From positions 124,001 to 188,000 of the forward strand of contig NZ_JAANPV010000001.1 of assembly GCF_011290505.1 (NCBI RefSeq): a stretch of DNA of 64,000 bases. Direction: 5' to 3'. The position numbers and the translations under genes were made by a program. Source of the stretch: Paenalcaligenes suwonensis (lineage in GTDB: Bacteria > Pseudomonadota > Gammaproteobacteria > Burkholderiales > Burkholderiaceae_B). The notes beneath the pieces are model-generated. The model searched no databases, had not been told where the DNA came from, and saw only the letters and a program-made list of their open reading frames with translations. Position 1 is the first letter of the stretch. Each line of letters starts with the position of its first letter. Of the stretch, positions 44,884 to 54,670 are shown piece by piece.

Positions 44884-46263
44884 ATGAGCAAGCGAGTAAA
44901 ACTGACGGCAGGTAGGGTACGGGAGTTTGGCTGCCCTGAAGGAAAGAGCCAAGCCTTCTTATGGGATAGTGATGCACCTGGGTTTGCATTACGTGCTACC
45001 GCTGGAGCAAAGGCTTTTATCTTTCAAGGAAGGTTAGGAGGTAAAAGTATCCGAGTAACTATCGGCGATGTAAATGCATGGACAATTGATAAAGCACGTG
45101 AGAAAGCCCGTAACTTGCAAATCATTATTGATGATGGCCGAGACCCTCGAGAAGTAAAGGCTGAAGCAACCGCTGCTGATACAGCCAAGCGCGCTAGGGC
45201 TATATTAGACAGAGCGCCTGCGCTAGATGCCTGGAATGATTACCTTAAAGCACGTACCAGCAAATGGAGTGCTCGCACTTTGTTAGATCATCAACGCTTA
45301 TCCGATGCTGGGGGAAAGCTAAAATCAAGAGGGCGTAAAAAAGGAGAAGGTGATAAAACCTTATCGGGGCCGCTGTACGGTCTGTTGCAGCTCCCTTTGG
45401 TGAAAATCGACCGCACTGCTATTACAGATTGGTTGCGAGAGCAACAGCACCGCCCTACTGTGGCACGTAGCGCTTTTGTTCGATTACGCGCTTTTCTTAA
45501 CTGGTGTTCTGATAGGCCAGAGTACAAGGGGCAGGCGAAGCCTGATGCTTGCAGTACTCGAGTGATGCGTGCTGAGTTACCTAAAGCACAAGCCAAAGAC
45601 GATTGCCTGCAACGTGAGCAGTTGGCGCTATGGTTTCAATACGTGCGAGCCATTGCTAATCCGGTTATTAGTGCTTACTTACAAACAGCCTTGCTGACTG
45701 GCGCACGTCGTGAGGAAGTGGCCGAGTTGCAATGGACTGATATTGATTTTCAGTGGGAGAGCCTAACCATACGCGATAAAGTGGAAGGCACACGCACCAT
45801 ACCCATGACGCCATATGTTAAAAGCTTGCTGCTGAACTTGCAGCGACTTAATAGCATGCCATCAAATGTTCACCACTTAGATCGATTAAAAGAGCAAGGT
45901 AAAACTTGGAAGCCTTCGCAGTGGGTGTTCTTTAGTCCGACCGCTGCCAGTGGGCGTATACAAGAACCGCGAGTTGCTCATAACAAGGCCATACAGGCTG
46001 CCGGATTACCTCACCTGACCATACATGGTCTGCGCCGTTCTTTTGGTACTTTGGCAGAATGGGTGGAGTGTCCTGCTGGTGTAGTGGCACAACTTCAAGG
46101 TCATAAGCCTAGCGCGACTGCTGAAAAACATTACCGCCGTCGCCCCTTGGATTTGCTGCGTATGTGGCATTCCAAAATTGAGGGTTGGATATTAGATCAG
46201 GCTGGTATTGAGCAGAATGACAAGCAATCTGAAAAGTTAAAGCTCATTACTTCTGTACTGTGA
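44884..46263 (+). CDS. Tyrosine-recombinase integrase of island 2
   Basis: A 459-residue integrase. The N-terminal domain resembles DUF4102 (SQAFLWDSDAPGFALRATAGAKAFIFQGRL). The catalytic domain has Arg in TGARREEVAEL, HGLRR, LQGHKPSATAEKHY with the nucleophilic Tyr. The family differs from the island 1 integrase, matching the different arm-site sequences. It is at the end far from the intact tRNA. Confidence 0.93.
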   Translation: MSKRVKLTAGRVREFGCPEGKSQAFLWDSDAPGFALRATAGAKAFIFQGRLGGKSIRVTIGDVNAWTIDKAREKARNLQIIIDDGRDPREVKAEATAADTAKRARAILDRAPALDAWNDYLKARTSKWSARTLLDHQRLSDAGGKLKSRGRKKGEGDKTLSGPLYGLLQLPLVKIDRTAITDWLREQQHRPTVARSAFVRLRAFLNWCSDRPEYKGQAKPDACSTRVMRAELPKAQAKDDCLQREQLALWFQYVRAIANPVISAYLQTALLTGARREEVAELQWTDIDFQWESLTIRDKVEGTRTIPMTPYVKSLLLNLQRLNSMPSNVHHLDRLKEQGKTWKPSQWVFFSPTAASGRIQEPRVAHNKAIQAAGLPHLTIHGLRRSFGTLAEWVECPAGVVAQLQGHKPSATAEKHYRRRPLDLLRMWHSKIEGWILDQAGIEQNDKQSEKLKLITSVL

Positions 46264-46315
46264 CTGGCTAGCAGATGTGGGGTTGGCAGTGTGAACAGAC
46301 AAGAAGGGATAGGCA

Positions 46316-46906
46316 ATGAAAAATATTGGATACAGCGACTTCCTACGGATATGTCAAATTGATGAGTGCCTAGACACTTGGTGTGATTGGTTATCTATTC
46401 GGCCAGATGGGGTATACATCAAGGTCCCAAGCACGGAGATCTGGTTGATGCCTGAAGAGCGGGCTGAATTAACTGGATATCATCCTACGGGTAATTTAAG
46501 CGAGCCGGTGTTAGCGTTTCCATGCAGCATTAGAGAGCTCATGTCGTTCCTGAATATGCAGGCTATAGGGATAGAAATAGATGAAAAGCACATGTCCCCA
46601 GAACAGTATGAGGAGGTGATAGCGTGTTTAGGGGCTACACAAACTACGTATAGGGTTAGCAGTCGAATGCATGCGCTTGACCATATTATTAATATGGCGA
46701 GGGGAGCGGTTAACGAGCCTAATAACTATCAGTCTGTATGGGCTGAAATGGTGCGGATTGCAGAATTAGAGTTTCCGCCATCACCGATCAAGGAGTACGT
46801 TGAAGGTGAGGGAATCAAGTATGTAGTGTATACGCAGGATGAGGACGCTGTTAGGTTCTTCACTAAGAATGCGTTACGGAAGAAAATGGTGCGGCAAGGC
46901 CGTTAG
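46316..46906 (+). CDS. Hypothetical island protein
   Basis: A 196-residue acidic protein. The text CDWLSIRPDGVYIKVPSTEIWLMPEERAEL suggests a small globular fold, and no family was recognised. A moderate ribosome-binding site (GGGATAGGC) precedes the ATG. It lies 52 bp after the integrase in the same direction. The stop codon falls in the first unit of a 10-bp repeat array. Confidence 0.65.
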   Translation: MKNIGYSDFLRICQIDECLDTWCDWLSIRPDGVYIKVPSTEIWLMPEERAELTGYHPTGNLSEPVLAFPCSIRELMSFLNMQAIGIEIDEKHMSPEQYEEVIACLGATQTTYRVSSRMHALDHIINMARGAVNEPNNYQSVWAEMVRIAELEFPPSPIKEYVEGEGIKYVVYTQDEDAVRFFTKNALRKKMVRQGR

Positions 46907-46936
46907 TGGTCACTAGTGGCCACAGGTGGACACTAG
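46904..46936. repeat. Three tandem 10-bp repeats upstream of a regulator gene
   Basis: TAGTGGTCAC, TAGTGGCCAC and AGGTGGACAC follow each other directly, ending in TAG. The first two also make a near-palindrome around CACTAGTG. With a period of one helical turn they would place protein monomers on one DNA face. They lie 66 bp before the start of a small DNA-binding protein, so an operator or iteron-like replication site is possible. Confidence 0.75.
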
Positions 46937-47001
46937 TATATGAGTTTGTGTATCTACGATAAAGAATCTGAATCACCTGCAATTTATTAAGGTGATTGGG
47001 C

Positions 47002-47238
47002 ATGAATACTTCACAAGCTTATAAGGTGCCTGCTATCGGGATGTCCTTAGATTTTCCTTCTCTTGAAACTATTAATCGTCCGGCAGTAGATACCGCTACT
47101 GCTGCATACTATTTAAATCGAAAACCACAGACATTACGTGTATGGGCTTGTCTGGAAAATGGACCGATCAAGCCTATTCGTGTGAATGGTCGTCTTGCGT
47201 GGCGCGTGGCTGACATAAAAGCAGTGATGGAGGTATGA
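47002..47238 (+). CDS. Small helix-turn-helix protein (AlpA/excisionase-like)
   Basis: A 78-residue protein from ATG 47002; an upstream TTG at 46996 is less likely. Residues about 30-76 (VDTATAAYYLNRKPQTLRVWACLENGPIKP ... AWRVADIKAVM) have the pattern of excisionase or AlpA DNA-binding domains. It may control island excision or the following genes. AAGGTG precedes the start. Confidence 0.65.
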   Translation: MNTSQAYKVPAIGMSLDFPSLETINRPAVDTATAAYYLNRKPQTLRVWACLENGPIKPIRVNGRLAWRVADIKAVMEV

Positions 47239-47239
47239 A

Positions 47240-47467
47240 ATGAAAGACACCTCTAATTACAGCAAAACTGTTATGTATGTTACAGCCCTAGATCATTTGT
47301 ATGTGGGCCGGTCTACCTCCCGCGAGGTTCAGCGTCAGCATATCTTGAAGGTGTTACGTCAAGGCCCCAAAACAAGTTATGACCGACGAAGCCTTGGTGA
47401 CTTTCATCGTCGCTGTGCTAGGTATCCTTTTTGCTCAGAATCAGTACAGGGGAATGTCGATGCGTAG
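47240..47467 (+). CDS. Small DNA-binding-like protein, possibly shortened
   Basis: A 75-residue frame with an excellent ribosome-binding site (GGAGG, overlapping the end of the previous gene). The part REVQRQHILKVLRQGPKTSYDRRSLG resembles the start of small winged-helix proteins common in phages. The remainder (HRRCARYPFCSES) does not fit them well, so a frameshift may have altered the C-terminus. It overlaps the start of the primase-like gene by 8 bp. Confidence 0.5.
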   Translation: MKDTSNYSKTVMYVTALDHLYVGRSTSREVQRQHILKVLRQGPKTSYDRRSLGDFHRRCARYPFCSESVQGNVDA

Positions 47468-48584
47468 CAATCTGTATAAATATCCCTTACGTCCTGAATT
47501 TGAAAATATACCCATCGAATTAAAAGAACGTGCGTGTTGGGTGACATGGGATGCAGCAAAAAAACCATTTGATCCAAGGATGACAAACGGGTTAGCGAAC
47601 GTCAACGATCCAGAGACATGGGGGACGTTTGAGGTGGCACGAACCGCTTATGAAGAAGGGGGAAGAGAGGGTGTTGGTATTGTGTTGGATGGTGATGGTC
47701 TTGTGGGTGTTGATCTTGATGATTGTGTTGAGAATGGTAGGCCTAATCCACAAGCTATTGCCCTACTAGATCGCATAGGCTGTAAGTATATTGAGTTTTC
47801 GCCATCAGGGAATGGTTTGCGTGGTTTTGGGCTCTCCAAAGAGCCTCCTAAGCGCTGTAAAGGCATTATTGATGGGATTAAGGTGGAACTGTATTCAGAG
47901 AAACGTTATCTCACTGTCACTGGCCATGCTTGGCGCGTAGGGGCTATTGTTTTTCTTCCTGGTTTTATATCTATGTCGGCTGAACTTAGACCTACAGAAG
48001 AGAACAGAAGAGCACGGAGGATTACAGAGGATCACACAGGTCATCTTCTGTACTCTTCTGTAGGTGTTCCACACCATACAATTCCTACCGAAGAAGGTCA
48101 GAGGAATAAGGCTCTATTTGAATTGGCTCGATATTTAAGGGGGAAAATGCCGAACGAATCACTTTACGAGCTTCGGCCAATTGTGCAGGAATGGCATAGA
48201 TTGGCATTACCTGTTATCGGAACTAAAGACTTTGGTATTACATGGGCTGACTTCTCCCGAGGCTGGGAACAGGTTCGCTTTCCTACGGGTGTAGTCCTAG
48301 ATAATGCGCTGCAAGGGTTTGAGAGAGACCCTTTACCGGAGGGGGTTCAAGCATTAGGGTATGGAGAGTACGGAAATGCATTGATCAAGATTTGTTTACG
48401 TCTTGCTAGATATCACGAGCCAGAACCTTTTTTCATCAGTGCGCGGCAAGCAGGAGAGCTATTGAAGATGCACTTTACAGAGGCTGCCAAATTACTTGCT
48501 GCTTTGTTGAAAGATGGTGTTATCGATCTTGTGGAAAAAGGTGCGGGTAAACGTGCTAGTCGCTATCGTTGGGCTTTCTCTTAG
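47460..48584 (+). CDS. Primase/polymerase-like replication protein
   Basis: A 374-residue protein from ATG 47460, with AGGGGA 6 nt upstream; ATG 47454 is too close to it. The N-terminal 150 residues (RACWVTWDAAKKPFDP, GVGIVLDGDGLVGVDLDDC, YIEFSPSGNGLRGFG) match the archaeo-eukaryotic-type primase/polymerase domain of mobile elements, including the DLDD acidic motif. No helicase domain is fused. The C-terminus looks like a winged helix (AAKLLAALLKDGVIDLVEKG). It suggests that island 2 can replicate after excision. Confidence 0.7.
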   Translation: MRSNLYKYPLRPEFENIPIELKERACWVTWDAAKKPFDPRMTNGLANVNDPETWGTFEVARTAYEEGGREGVGIVLDGDGLVGVDLDDCVENGRPNPQAIALLDRIGCKYIEFSPSGNGLRGFGLSKEPPKRCKGIIDGIKVELYSEKRYLTVTGHAWRVGAIVFLPGFISMSAELRPTEENRRARRITEDHTGHLLYSSVGVPHHTIPTEEGQRNKALFELARYLRGKMPNESLYELRPIVQEWHRLALPVIGTKDFGITWADFSRGWEQVRFPTGVVLDNALQGFERDPLPEGVQALGYGEYGNALIKICLRLARYHEPEPFFISARQAGELLKMHFTEAAKLLAALLKDGVIDLVEKGAGKRASRYRWAFS

Positions 48585-48698
48585 CGGCAACTACACTCCC
48601 GCTGATGGAATGGGTAAGCAATAGTAAGTATCAACGAGTTATTTCAATCATAGGGTAAGACGTGATGCTCTATGAGATCTAGGTCAGAAGAGGGAGTA

Positions 48699-48776
48699 AT
48701 GATGGAGCAATACAGATGGGCTGAGTGTTGGCATTTGTTAGCATTTCTCGCTTTGGTATCAGCTAATTTTTCCTAA
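48699..48776 (+). CDS. Possible 25-residue membrane peptide
   Basis: The frame MMEQYRWAECWHLLAFLALV ends ANFS and follows a good ribosome-binding site (AGGGAG 3-4 nt before ATG 48699, or 6-7 nt before ATG 48702). It has one hydrophobic stretch. Such tiny peptides are common in phage and island operons, but the call rests on the ribosome-binding site alone. Confidence 0.3.
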   Translation: MMEQYRWAECWHLLAFLALVSANFS

Positions 48777-48777
48777 G

Positions 48778-49224
48778 TTAATAATGGTAGTTAGTGGCTC
48801 GCTCATTTTCTTCGTCTGTAGCTTTCCGTAGTAGTAAACCTCGCATATACGTGAGTATTGCATCTGTGCTTATGGGAGCATCTTCTGGAGCGGTTTTATT
48901 CCCGCTTTCGCTGTCCTCTTGATCATAAAGCCAGTCAAAACCTTCGTCAGTTTGAGCCCAAAGTGTCAATCTAGCAGCATGGTCGAGCAGATGGATGCGC
49001 TCTAATACGATCTGATCAATAACTTCTTGATAGGCGAACCAGTAAAATGACTCTCCTGCTTGTTGCTGAAAGCAGATTTCATCCCATAAGTTGAGTAGTG
49101 GCGAATCATCACCTGAGAACAATGCATTACCTCCAAGCTGTTTGAGGTGTTTTTTTGAGTGAGCAATAATGCTTGTTTCGATTCGTTCTGCAAATGTTCT
49201 GATGATGTATCGTTCGATGCGCAT
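48778..49224 (-). CDS. Hypothetical protein downstream of hsdR
   Basis: A 148-residue acidic protein (DQEDSESGNKTAPEDAP), probably helical, with no recognised family. It reads leftwards, like the restriction operon, with 104 bp between its start and the hsdR stop. It may be the last gene of that operon. The ribosome-binding site is weak (AAAAGT). Confidence 0.55.
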   Translation of the reverse strand: MRIERYIIRTFAERIETSIIAHSKKHLKQLGGNALFSGDDSPLLNLWDEICFQQQAGESFYWFAYQEVIDQIVLERIHLLDHAARLTLWAQTDEGFDWLYDQEDSESGNKTAPEDAPISTDAILTYMRGLLLRKATDEENERATNYHY

Positions 49225-49328
49225 TTTACTTTTCTAGGGTAGATTCAGTGGATGGAAACGTATGGCAAAAAATATTGGGGGACAAGAGGGTAAACCTCCT
49301 GTCTGTGCATTGCAGTTTGGTAAAGAGA

Positions 49329-52300
49329 TTAAACACTACCGCCGACCCCTTTAAACTTCTCCACAAATGCAGAAATTCTTTGAAAAACACTTTGCTTTTT
49401 AGTCAGATATTGAGGGTTAAGTGGACTCATTTTAGGCAAAATGGTATTTAACTCAGTGCCATTTTCACTGGCGTATTCTCTCTTAAGTGATGCCGTGATG
49501 TAACGCTTAGCTGCCTCAGCATTCAAGCTCTCGTCATCAATTAGCTCTTTTGCTTCACGCTGCTGTTCAGCTTGAGCAAAGGTGAAAAAGGCATCAATTA
49601 CACTAGCCTTGTCGCCAATGTTATCCAGATCGGTTCCATTGATGAAATCAACCACCAAGCTTTCTTTGGCTCGATTGCCTAAGCTAGAGCGGATCACTCG
49701 ACGTACATCCTCAATCAAGGATACTTTGTCTTTAACCTTTTTGTTCTGCTCGAAGATCAGTTCCAGTATGTAATCCAGATTGATTTCCTGGGATTTGAGC
49801 AGATCCACCTCAAACACCACATCATCCCAATCAATCGTAGACAGCTCTTTTTCGTTGCCCGCCCTTTCACGGCGTAACCAATCACGAATATCATTATAGG
49901 TAGAACGATAGTCCTGAATTTTTCGCTCAGAGGGGATTGTGATGGCTTGCAATGCCTTCAGATCTTCATCACTCAAATAGTGCTTGGCCTTAAAATCCTC
50001 TACCGCTTGCGAATCAGTGAGATCCACATGCTGCAAGGCTTTTAGGCTGGCAAACTCATCATAATTTTGCAGTACGTTCTCGACACGCAAGTACTCACCG
50101 AACAACTTAGCAAATGCTTTTTTGTCTGACTCTCTCTCAATCGCAGCAGGGTCTGGGAAACGCTGCTCTAGCTCGTTGACCACATCCACAAAACCACGTC
50201 TCGCTTCACCAGTCACTAAATCGGTAAAGCCCTCCATGTATTCCTTGTAACTTTTCTCCAGCACGACATTCTTGGTGTTTTTGTCACCAAAAAGTGTAAT
50301 AGCTTCAACCGTCGCCAGCTCCAAGTCGCGGAAGGTAACAATGTTGCCAAAAGTTTTTGTGGCATCGTAAATACGGTTGGTACGCGAGTAAGCCTGCATC
50401 AAGCCGTGGTAGCGCAGATTCTTGTCAACAAACAAGGTGTTAAGCGTGGGCGCATCAAAACCCGTCAGAAACATACCCACCACAATCAATAGATCGATCT
50501 CTTGGACCTTAACCTGCTTAGCCAAATCTCGGTAATAGTTCTGAAAGCCATTACTGTCTACACTAAAGTTGGTTTTGAACAGTGCGTTGTAATCGGCAAT
50601 GGCCGCGCTTACAAACTCTTTAGAACTGCTGTTCATGGCAGACACATCAAAACTCTCGTCCTGAATATCACCTATTGCATCTTGCTCTTCGTTAGCCGCA
50701 AACGAGAAGATAGTAGCCACCCTTAACGGCTTATCACTACCTGCCTGTAATTCCTTGAAGCACTCGTAGTACAGCTTGGCAGCCTCCACGCTACTGACGG
50801 CAAACATGGCATTAAAACCTTTATTGCCAGGATGCAGACGGTGTGTTTTTTGTCGAAAACTGTTCAGAATGTACTGTGTGATTTCACGAATACGATCAGG
50901 GTGTAGCAAAGCCTGTCTGTTTTCTGCCGCGCTCAGTTTTTTCTCATCCTGTTCTATCTCAATAGCTTTGAACTGTGGACGCACATCATTGTAATCCACC
51001 TTGAACTTCAGCACTTTTTCGTCACGAATGGCATCGGTGATCACGTACGAATGCAACTCACGGCCGAAAACACTAGCCGTGGTATCTGCGCCTAATGCGT
51101 TCTTTGGAAAGATCGGCGTTCCGGTAAAACCAAACTGATAGAACTTTTTAAACTTCTTTTTCAGATTCTTCTGTGCTTCACCAAACTGGCTGCGATGGCA
51201 CTCATCGAAAATAAATACCACCTGCTTACCATAGATAGGCAGGTCACTTTCGCTTTTCATCAGATTATTGAGCTTCTGAATGGTCGTAACAACAATTTTG
51301 TTGTCGTCTTTTTCCAGATTGCGCTTCAAGCCTGCTGTGCTATCAGAGCCATTTACGCTATCAGGTGAAAAGCGCTGGTACTCCTTCATGGTCTGGTAAT
51401 CCAGATCCTTACGATCCACAACAAAGAATACTTTATCGATGAAATCCAACTCAGTGGCTAGGCGTGCCGCTTTAAAGCTTGTCAGTGTTTTACCAGAACC
51501 TGTGGTGTGCCAAATGAAACCACCGCTTTCCGTGTTACTCCAGTTTTTGGCTTGGTAGGCGCTGTTGATTTTCCACAGAATGCGTTCTGTCGCCGCTATC
51601 TGGTAAGGGCGCATGATCAAAAGTGTATTGCTGGTATCAAAAACCGAGTAATGCAGCAGTACATTTAACAAGGTGCGTTTCTGGAAGAACGTCGCCGTAA
51701 AGTCCTTCAAGTCTTTGATCAGGCTGTTATCTGCCTTCGCCCAGTTCATGGTGAAGTCGAAACTGTTCTTGTTACGCTGGGTGGTGTTGGCAAAGTAACG
51801 GCTATCTGTGCCATTGGAGATCACAAACAACTGCAAGTATTTATACAGTGAGTTTTCACTGTTAAAGCTTTCTTTGCTGTAGCGATGTACCTGATTAAAG
51901 GCTTCACGAATCGCCACACCGCGTTTTTTTAGCTCTACCTGAACCAAAGGCAGACCGTTGACTAGTATCGTCACGTCATAGCGATTTGCATGCGTACCCG
52001 TTTGCTCGAACTGCTTGATGACCTGCATCTTGTTGCGAGCGATGTTCTTTTTATCTAACAGGTAAATGTTCTGTATACGGCCATCGTCAAACACAAAATC
52101 ATGAATGTAATCGTCATGAATCTTGCGCGTTTTCTCAACAATGCCATCACTAGGCTTATCAAGGTAGGTTTCTACGAAACGTGACCATTCTCCCTCTAAG
52201 AACTGAACATGGTTCAGGGCTTGCAACTGCTCACGCACATTGGCCAACATAGCCTTGGGTGTGTTCAAGCCTGGCAGGTACTCGTAACCCTGGTTGCTCA

Positions 52301-52427
52301 AGTCCTGAATAAGTTCGTGTTCTAACTGGCTTTCGCTTTGGTAACTTTCTTTAAGCACCCACTCAGGCGTGTATTTCTCCAAAACGATAAAATTATTGGT
52401 TTCCGCAATGGTTTTGTAATCACTCAT
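49329..52427 (-). CDS. hsdR: Type I restriction endonuclease subunit R (type IC-like)
   Basis: A 1032-residue protein, close in size to EcoR124 HsdR. It has the PD-(D/E)XK nuclease region ([17 protein letters not shown], near residue 165), Walker [11 protein letters not shown] (near 309), the DECH box (near 407), and further SF2 helicase motifs ([34 protein letters not shown]). It translocates and cuts DNA that lacks the HsdM mark. It overlaps the RhuM gene by 8 bp. Confidence 0.95.
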   Translation of the reverse strand: MSDYKTIAETNNFIVLEKYTPEWVLKESYQSESQLEHELIQDLSNQGYEYLPGLNTPKAMLANVREQLQALNHVQFLEGEWSRFVETYLDKPSDGIVEKTRKIHDDYIHDFVFDDGRIQNIYLLDKKNIARNKMQVIKQFEQTGTHANRYDVTILVNGLPLVQVELKKRGVAIREAFNQVHRYSKESFNSENSLYKYLQLFVISNGTDSRYFANTTQRNKNSFDFTMNWAKADNSLIKDLKDFTATFFQKRTLLNVLLHYSVFDTSNTLLIMRPYQIAATERILWKINSAYQAKNWSNTESGGFIWHTTGSGKTLTSFKAARLATELDFIDKVFFVVDRKDLDYQTMKEYQRFSPDSVNGSDSTAGLKRNLEKDDNKIVVTTIQKLNNLMKSESDLPIYGKQVVFIFDECHRSQFGEAQKNLKKKFKKFYQFGFTGTPIFPKNALGADTTASVFGRELHSYVITDAIRDEKVLKFKVDYNDVRPQFKAIEIEQDEKKLSAAENRQALLHPDRIREITQYILNSFRQKTHRLHPGNKGFNAMFAVSSVEAAKLYYECFKELQAGSDKPLRVATIFSFAANEEQDAIGDIQDESFDVSAMNSSSKEFVSAAIADYNALFKTNFSVDSNGFQNYYRDLAKQVKVQEIDLLIVVGMFLTGFDAPTLNTLFVDKNLRYHGLMQAYSRTNRIYDATKTFGNIVTFRDLELATVEAITLFGDKNTKNVVLEKSYKEYMEGFTDLVTGEARRGFVDVVNELEQRFPDPAAIERESDKKAFAKLFGEYLRVENVLQNYDEFASLKALQHVDLTDSQAVEDFKAKHYLSDEDLKALQAITIPSERKIQDYRSTYNDIRDWLRRERAGNEKELSTIDWDDVVFEVDLLKSQEINLDYILELIFEQNKKVKDKVSLIEDVRRVIRSSLGNRAKESLVVDFINGTDLDNIGDKASVIDAFFTFAQAEQQREAKELIDDESLNAEAAKRYITASLKREYASENGTELNTILPKMSPLNPQYLTKKQSVFQRISAFVEKFKGVGGSV

Positions 52428-53454
52428 TTTTCTGGGCCTTGTTATGCAGAAGTTTTTTCACTTCACGATCAAAGTCTGATTCAATGCGCTGCCTCTTGTT
52501 GAATTTGTCATACTCAGCGAAAGCTTTCTGCTCGGCCTGCTGGCGTGAAACACTGCCAAAGTTCTCAAGAATCTGGTATTCATTAAAGGCTAAAAATTTG
52601 TTTACGCTTTCAGAAAAACTCGCCATCGTAAAACTGTTGCGCCGCTCGATCACACCTTCAATATAATCAAAAAAACTGGAAATCGTTCGTTCTAATTGTT
52701 TGATCTCTGTCTCATTCAGGTAGTTTTTTGCTATGGCAGCATCAGACTTCAACACTCGGCCATCCGGCGCATTTTTGTAGGTATTCATTCCCATCAGTGG
52801 CTGACTAGCATCGGCTTTTAGTGAAATAATTTCTGCTGCCGTATGGCCCGTAATGGCGTAGTGAAACTTATCCTGCACATGCGCAAAAAACAGGCGGGTG
52901 GTGTCTGACTTAGGGTCGTAATCAATACTGCATTCGGCAAAAATATCGGTAATTTGTTGGTAAATACGCCGCTCGCTGGCGCGTATAGAACGCACCCGCT
53001 CCAGTAACTCACGAAAATAATCCTTACCAAAGTATCGGCCATTTTTTAAGCGTTCATCATCCATGGCAAAGCCTTTGATGATGTACTCCCTAATTAGCTG
53101 CGTGGCCCAGATGCGGAACTGTGTGGCTTGGGTTGAGTTCACTCTATAGCCGACAGAGATCACTGCATCTAGGTTGTAATACTCTAGTTTCCGGCTCACC
53201 TCCCGGTTGCCTTCTTGTTGAACTGTTTCCAAAATGGAAATAGTTGCTTGGCGTTGTAACTCGTTGGATTCGTAAATATTTTCAAGGTGTTTGGAGATAG
53301 CTGGTACGCCAACGCCAAACAACTCGGCCATACGCTTCTGGGTTAACCAGAGCGTTTCATTGCTTAACAACACCTCCACCTTAACCGCCCCATTGGGTGC
53401 GGTATAAAGCAGGAACTCCGTTGTCTGGTCTTTCAAGCTTAACTCACCACTCAT
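52420..53454 (-). CDS. RhuM-family protein within the restriction operon
   Basis: A 344-residue protein of the RhuM family. The N-terminal helix-turn-helix-like part ([29 protein letters not shown]) is followed by the conserved [18 protein letters not shown] and [25 protein letters not shown]. It overlaps hsdS by 11 bp and hsdR by 8 bp, so it is expressed with them. RhuM was first noted on a Salmonella pathogenicity island; its activity is not established. A regulatory or effector role beside restriction is inference. Confidence 0.88.
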   Translation of the reverse strand: MSGELSLKDQTTEFLLYTAPNGAVKVEVLLSNETLWLTQKRMAELFGVGVPAISKHLENIYESNELQRQATISILETVQQEGNREVSRKLEYYNLDAVISVGYRVNSTQATQFRIWATQLIREYIIKGFAMDDERLKNGRYFGKDYFRELLERVRSIRASERRIYQQITDIFAECSIDYDPKSDTTRLFFAHVQDKFHYAITGHTAAEIISLKADASQPLMGMNTYKNAPDGRVLKSDAAIAKNYLNETEIKQLERTISSFFDYIEGVIERRNSFTMASFSESVNKFLAFNEYQILENFGSVSRQQAEQKAFAEYDKFNKRQRIESDFDREVKKLLHNKAQKNE

Positions 53455-54670
53455 TAGCCACCTCCTGATGCTCTACTGCTACATCCTCTTTCTGCTTAGG
53501 AAAGCTGAACAGCAAGTCACGGTAGTACTCGTATTGTTTTTGGCGTAGCTCAATTTCGCGAGGTAGGCCTTCGGCGATGGAGTTGGTCAGGGTGTCGAAT
53601 TTATCGAGTATGGCTGCGATACGAGTTTGCTCAAAAAGAGATGGAACGGGAATTTTTAAGCATTCTAATTTACCTACTGCTAACCCAGGTTGGGCCGACT
53701 TCGATGCATACTGATTTAGATTCATACGTCTCAGCATGTGAAATGCCCAATCAACGTTTATATCTTTATGAACTGACACAACAACAGCGTGCTCTGTAGC
53801 ATAAAACTGTCCCTTGAAGCGTTGGACGTTTCCACAAAGAGCACCTTGTCTACCAATAAGCAAATACTCACCATCGTGACTGTTTTCTTTAACGTAACCA
53901 CGAACACCGTTACCGCCAAAACATGGGTAGAAGTTATCATCACCAGCACAACGCATGATCTTGCTTGCAGAAATATGTTGCCCTGCTCGCATACTTAAAA
54001 TCTCCCCCAACGTTTTCCACTCCACATCACTCTCTTCAAAACTCAACAACTGGTCACGATAGTAGTTGTATTGTTTTTTTCGCGCGGTAAGCTCAGCGGT
54101 AAGCTTAGCGGTAAGCTGGGTAAAGGTATCCAGTATGCGGACGATTTCAGCCTGAATTTCCAGAGACTTTTTGGGATTGTTTGGGCAGGGGATTGGAACA
54201 AGTATTTTTGACAAATCTCCACCTGAAACACGCCTAACCTTTGCTCCAGTGATATATTTTTGCTTTTGGCGTTGAAAATTTTCAGTCTGAAAAAAATAAG
54301 CAAGGTACTTCACTTTTTGCTTATGCCTAAATAGCATCATATCGCCAGAGATCGCTACCTCATCACCAAGCCAAGCCAACGGCTTTACCACATCTTCGTC
54401 ATTCTCTGATGTCGTAGCAAGCAAAAGGTCATTTTTTCTGGCTTTCCGTAATTTGTTAGCCAAGGATTCATCAATAAATGTAAAAGCCTCATCTGCATAC
54501 AATCCATATCGAGTATAGATTTGTCCATAATGTATTGCTGGAAAACCTGCTTTAACAAAATCTTTCTTTTGTAATCCGTTACCACGAATAAATTCGCCGA
54601 CCTTGCCCAGCGGAGTCCACTCCACCTCAACCCCATCCAACAGCTTATCCAAAAATTCTACGCCGCTCAT
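53444..54670 (-). CDS. hsdS: Type I restriction specificity subunit S (type IC-like)
   Basis: A 408-residue protein with two target-recognition domains and two conserved regions. The conserved regions start [15 protein letters not shown] and [15 protein letters not shown], and the helical spacers end [13 protein letters not shown] and [13 protein letters not shown]. The central spacer has [12 protein letters not shown] units, as in EcoR124. The two domains define a split DNA target that cannot be predicted here. It overlaps hsdM by 4 bp. Confidence 0.94.
   Translation of the reverse strand: MSGVEFLDKLLDGVEVEWTPLGKVGEFIRGNGLQKKDFVKAGFPAIHYGQIYTRYGLYADEAFTFIDESLANKLRKARKNDLLLATTSENDEDVVKPLAWLGDEVAISGDMMLFRHKQKVKYLAYFFQTENFQRQKQKYITGAKVRRVSGGDLSKILVPIPCPNNPKKSLEIQAEIVRILDTFTQLTAKLTAELTARKKQYNYYRDQLLSFEESDVEWKTLGEILSMRAGQHISASKIMRCAGDDNFYPCFGGNGVRGYVKENSHDGEYLLIGRQGALCGNVQRFKGQFYATEHAVVVSVHKDINVDWAFHMLRRMNLNQYASKSAQPGLAVGKLECLKIPVPSLFEQTRIAAILDKFDTLTNSIAEGLPREIELRQKQYEYYRDLLFSFPKQKEDVAVEHQEVANEW
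54080..54115 (-). repeat. Three 12-bp repeats in the hsdS central spacer (TAEL type)
   Basis: On the coding strand CTTACCGCTAAG, CTTACCGCTGAG and CTTACCGCGCGA encode LTAK, LTAE and LTAR. In EcoR124 the same place holds two or three TAEL units, and the count sets the distance between the two half-sites. Confidence 0.88.
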
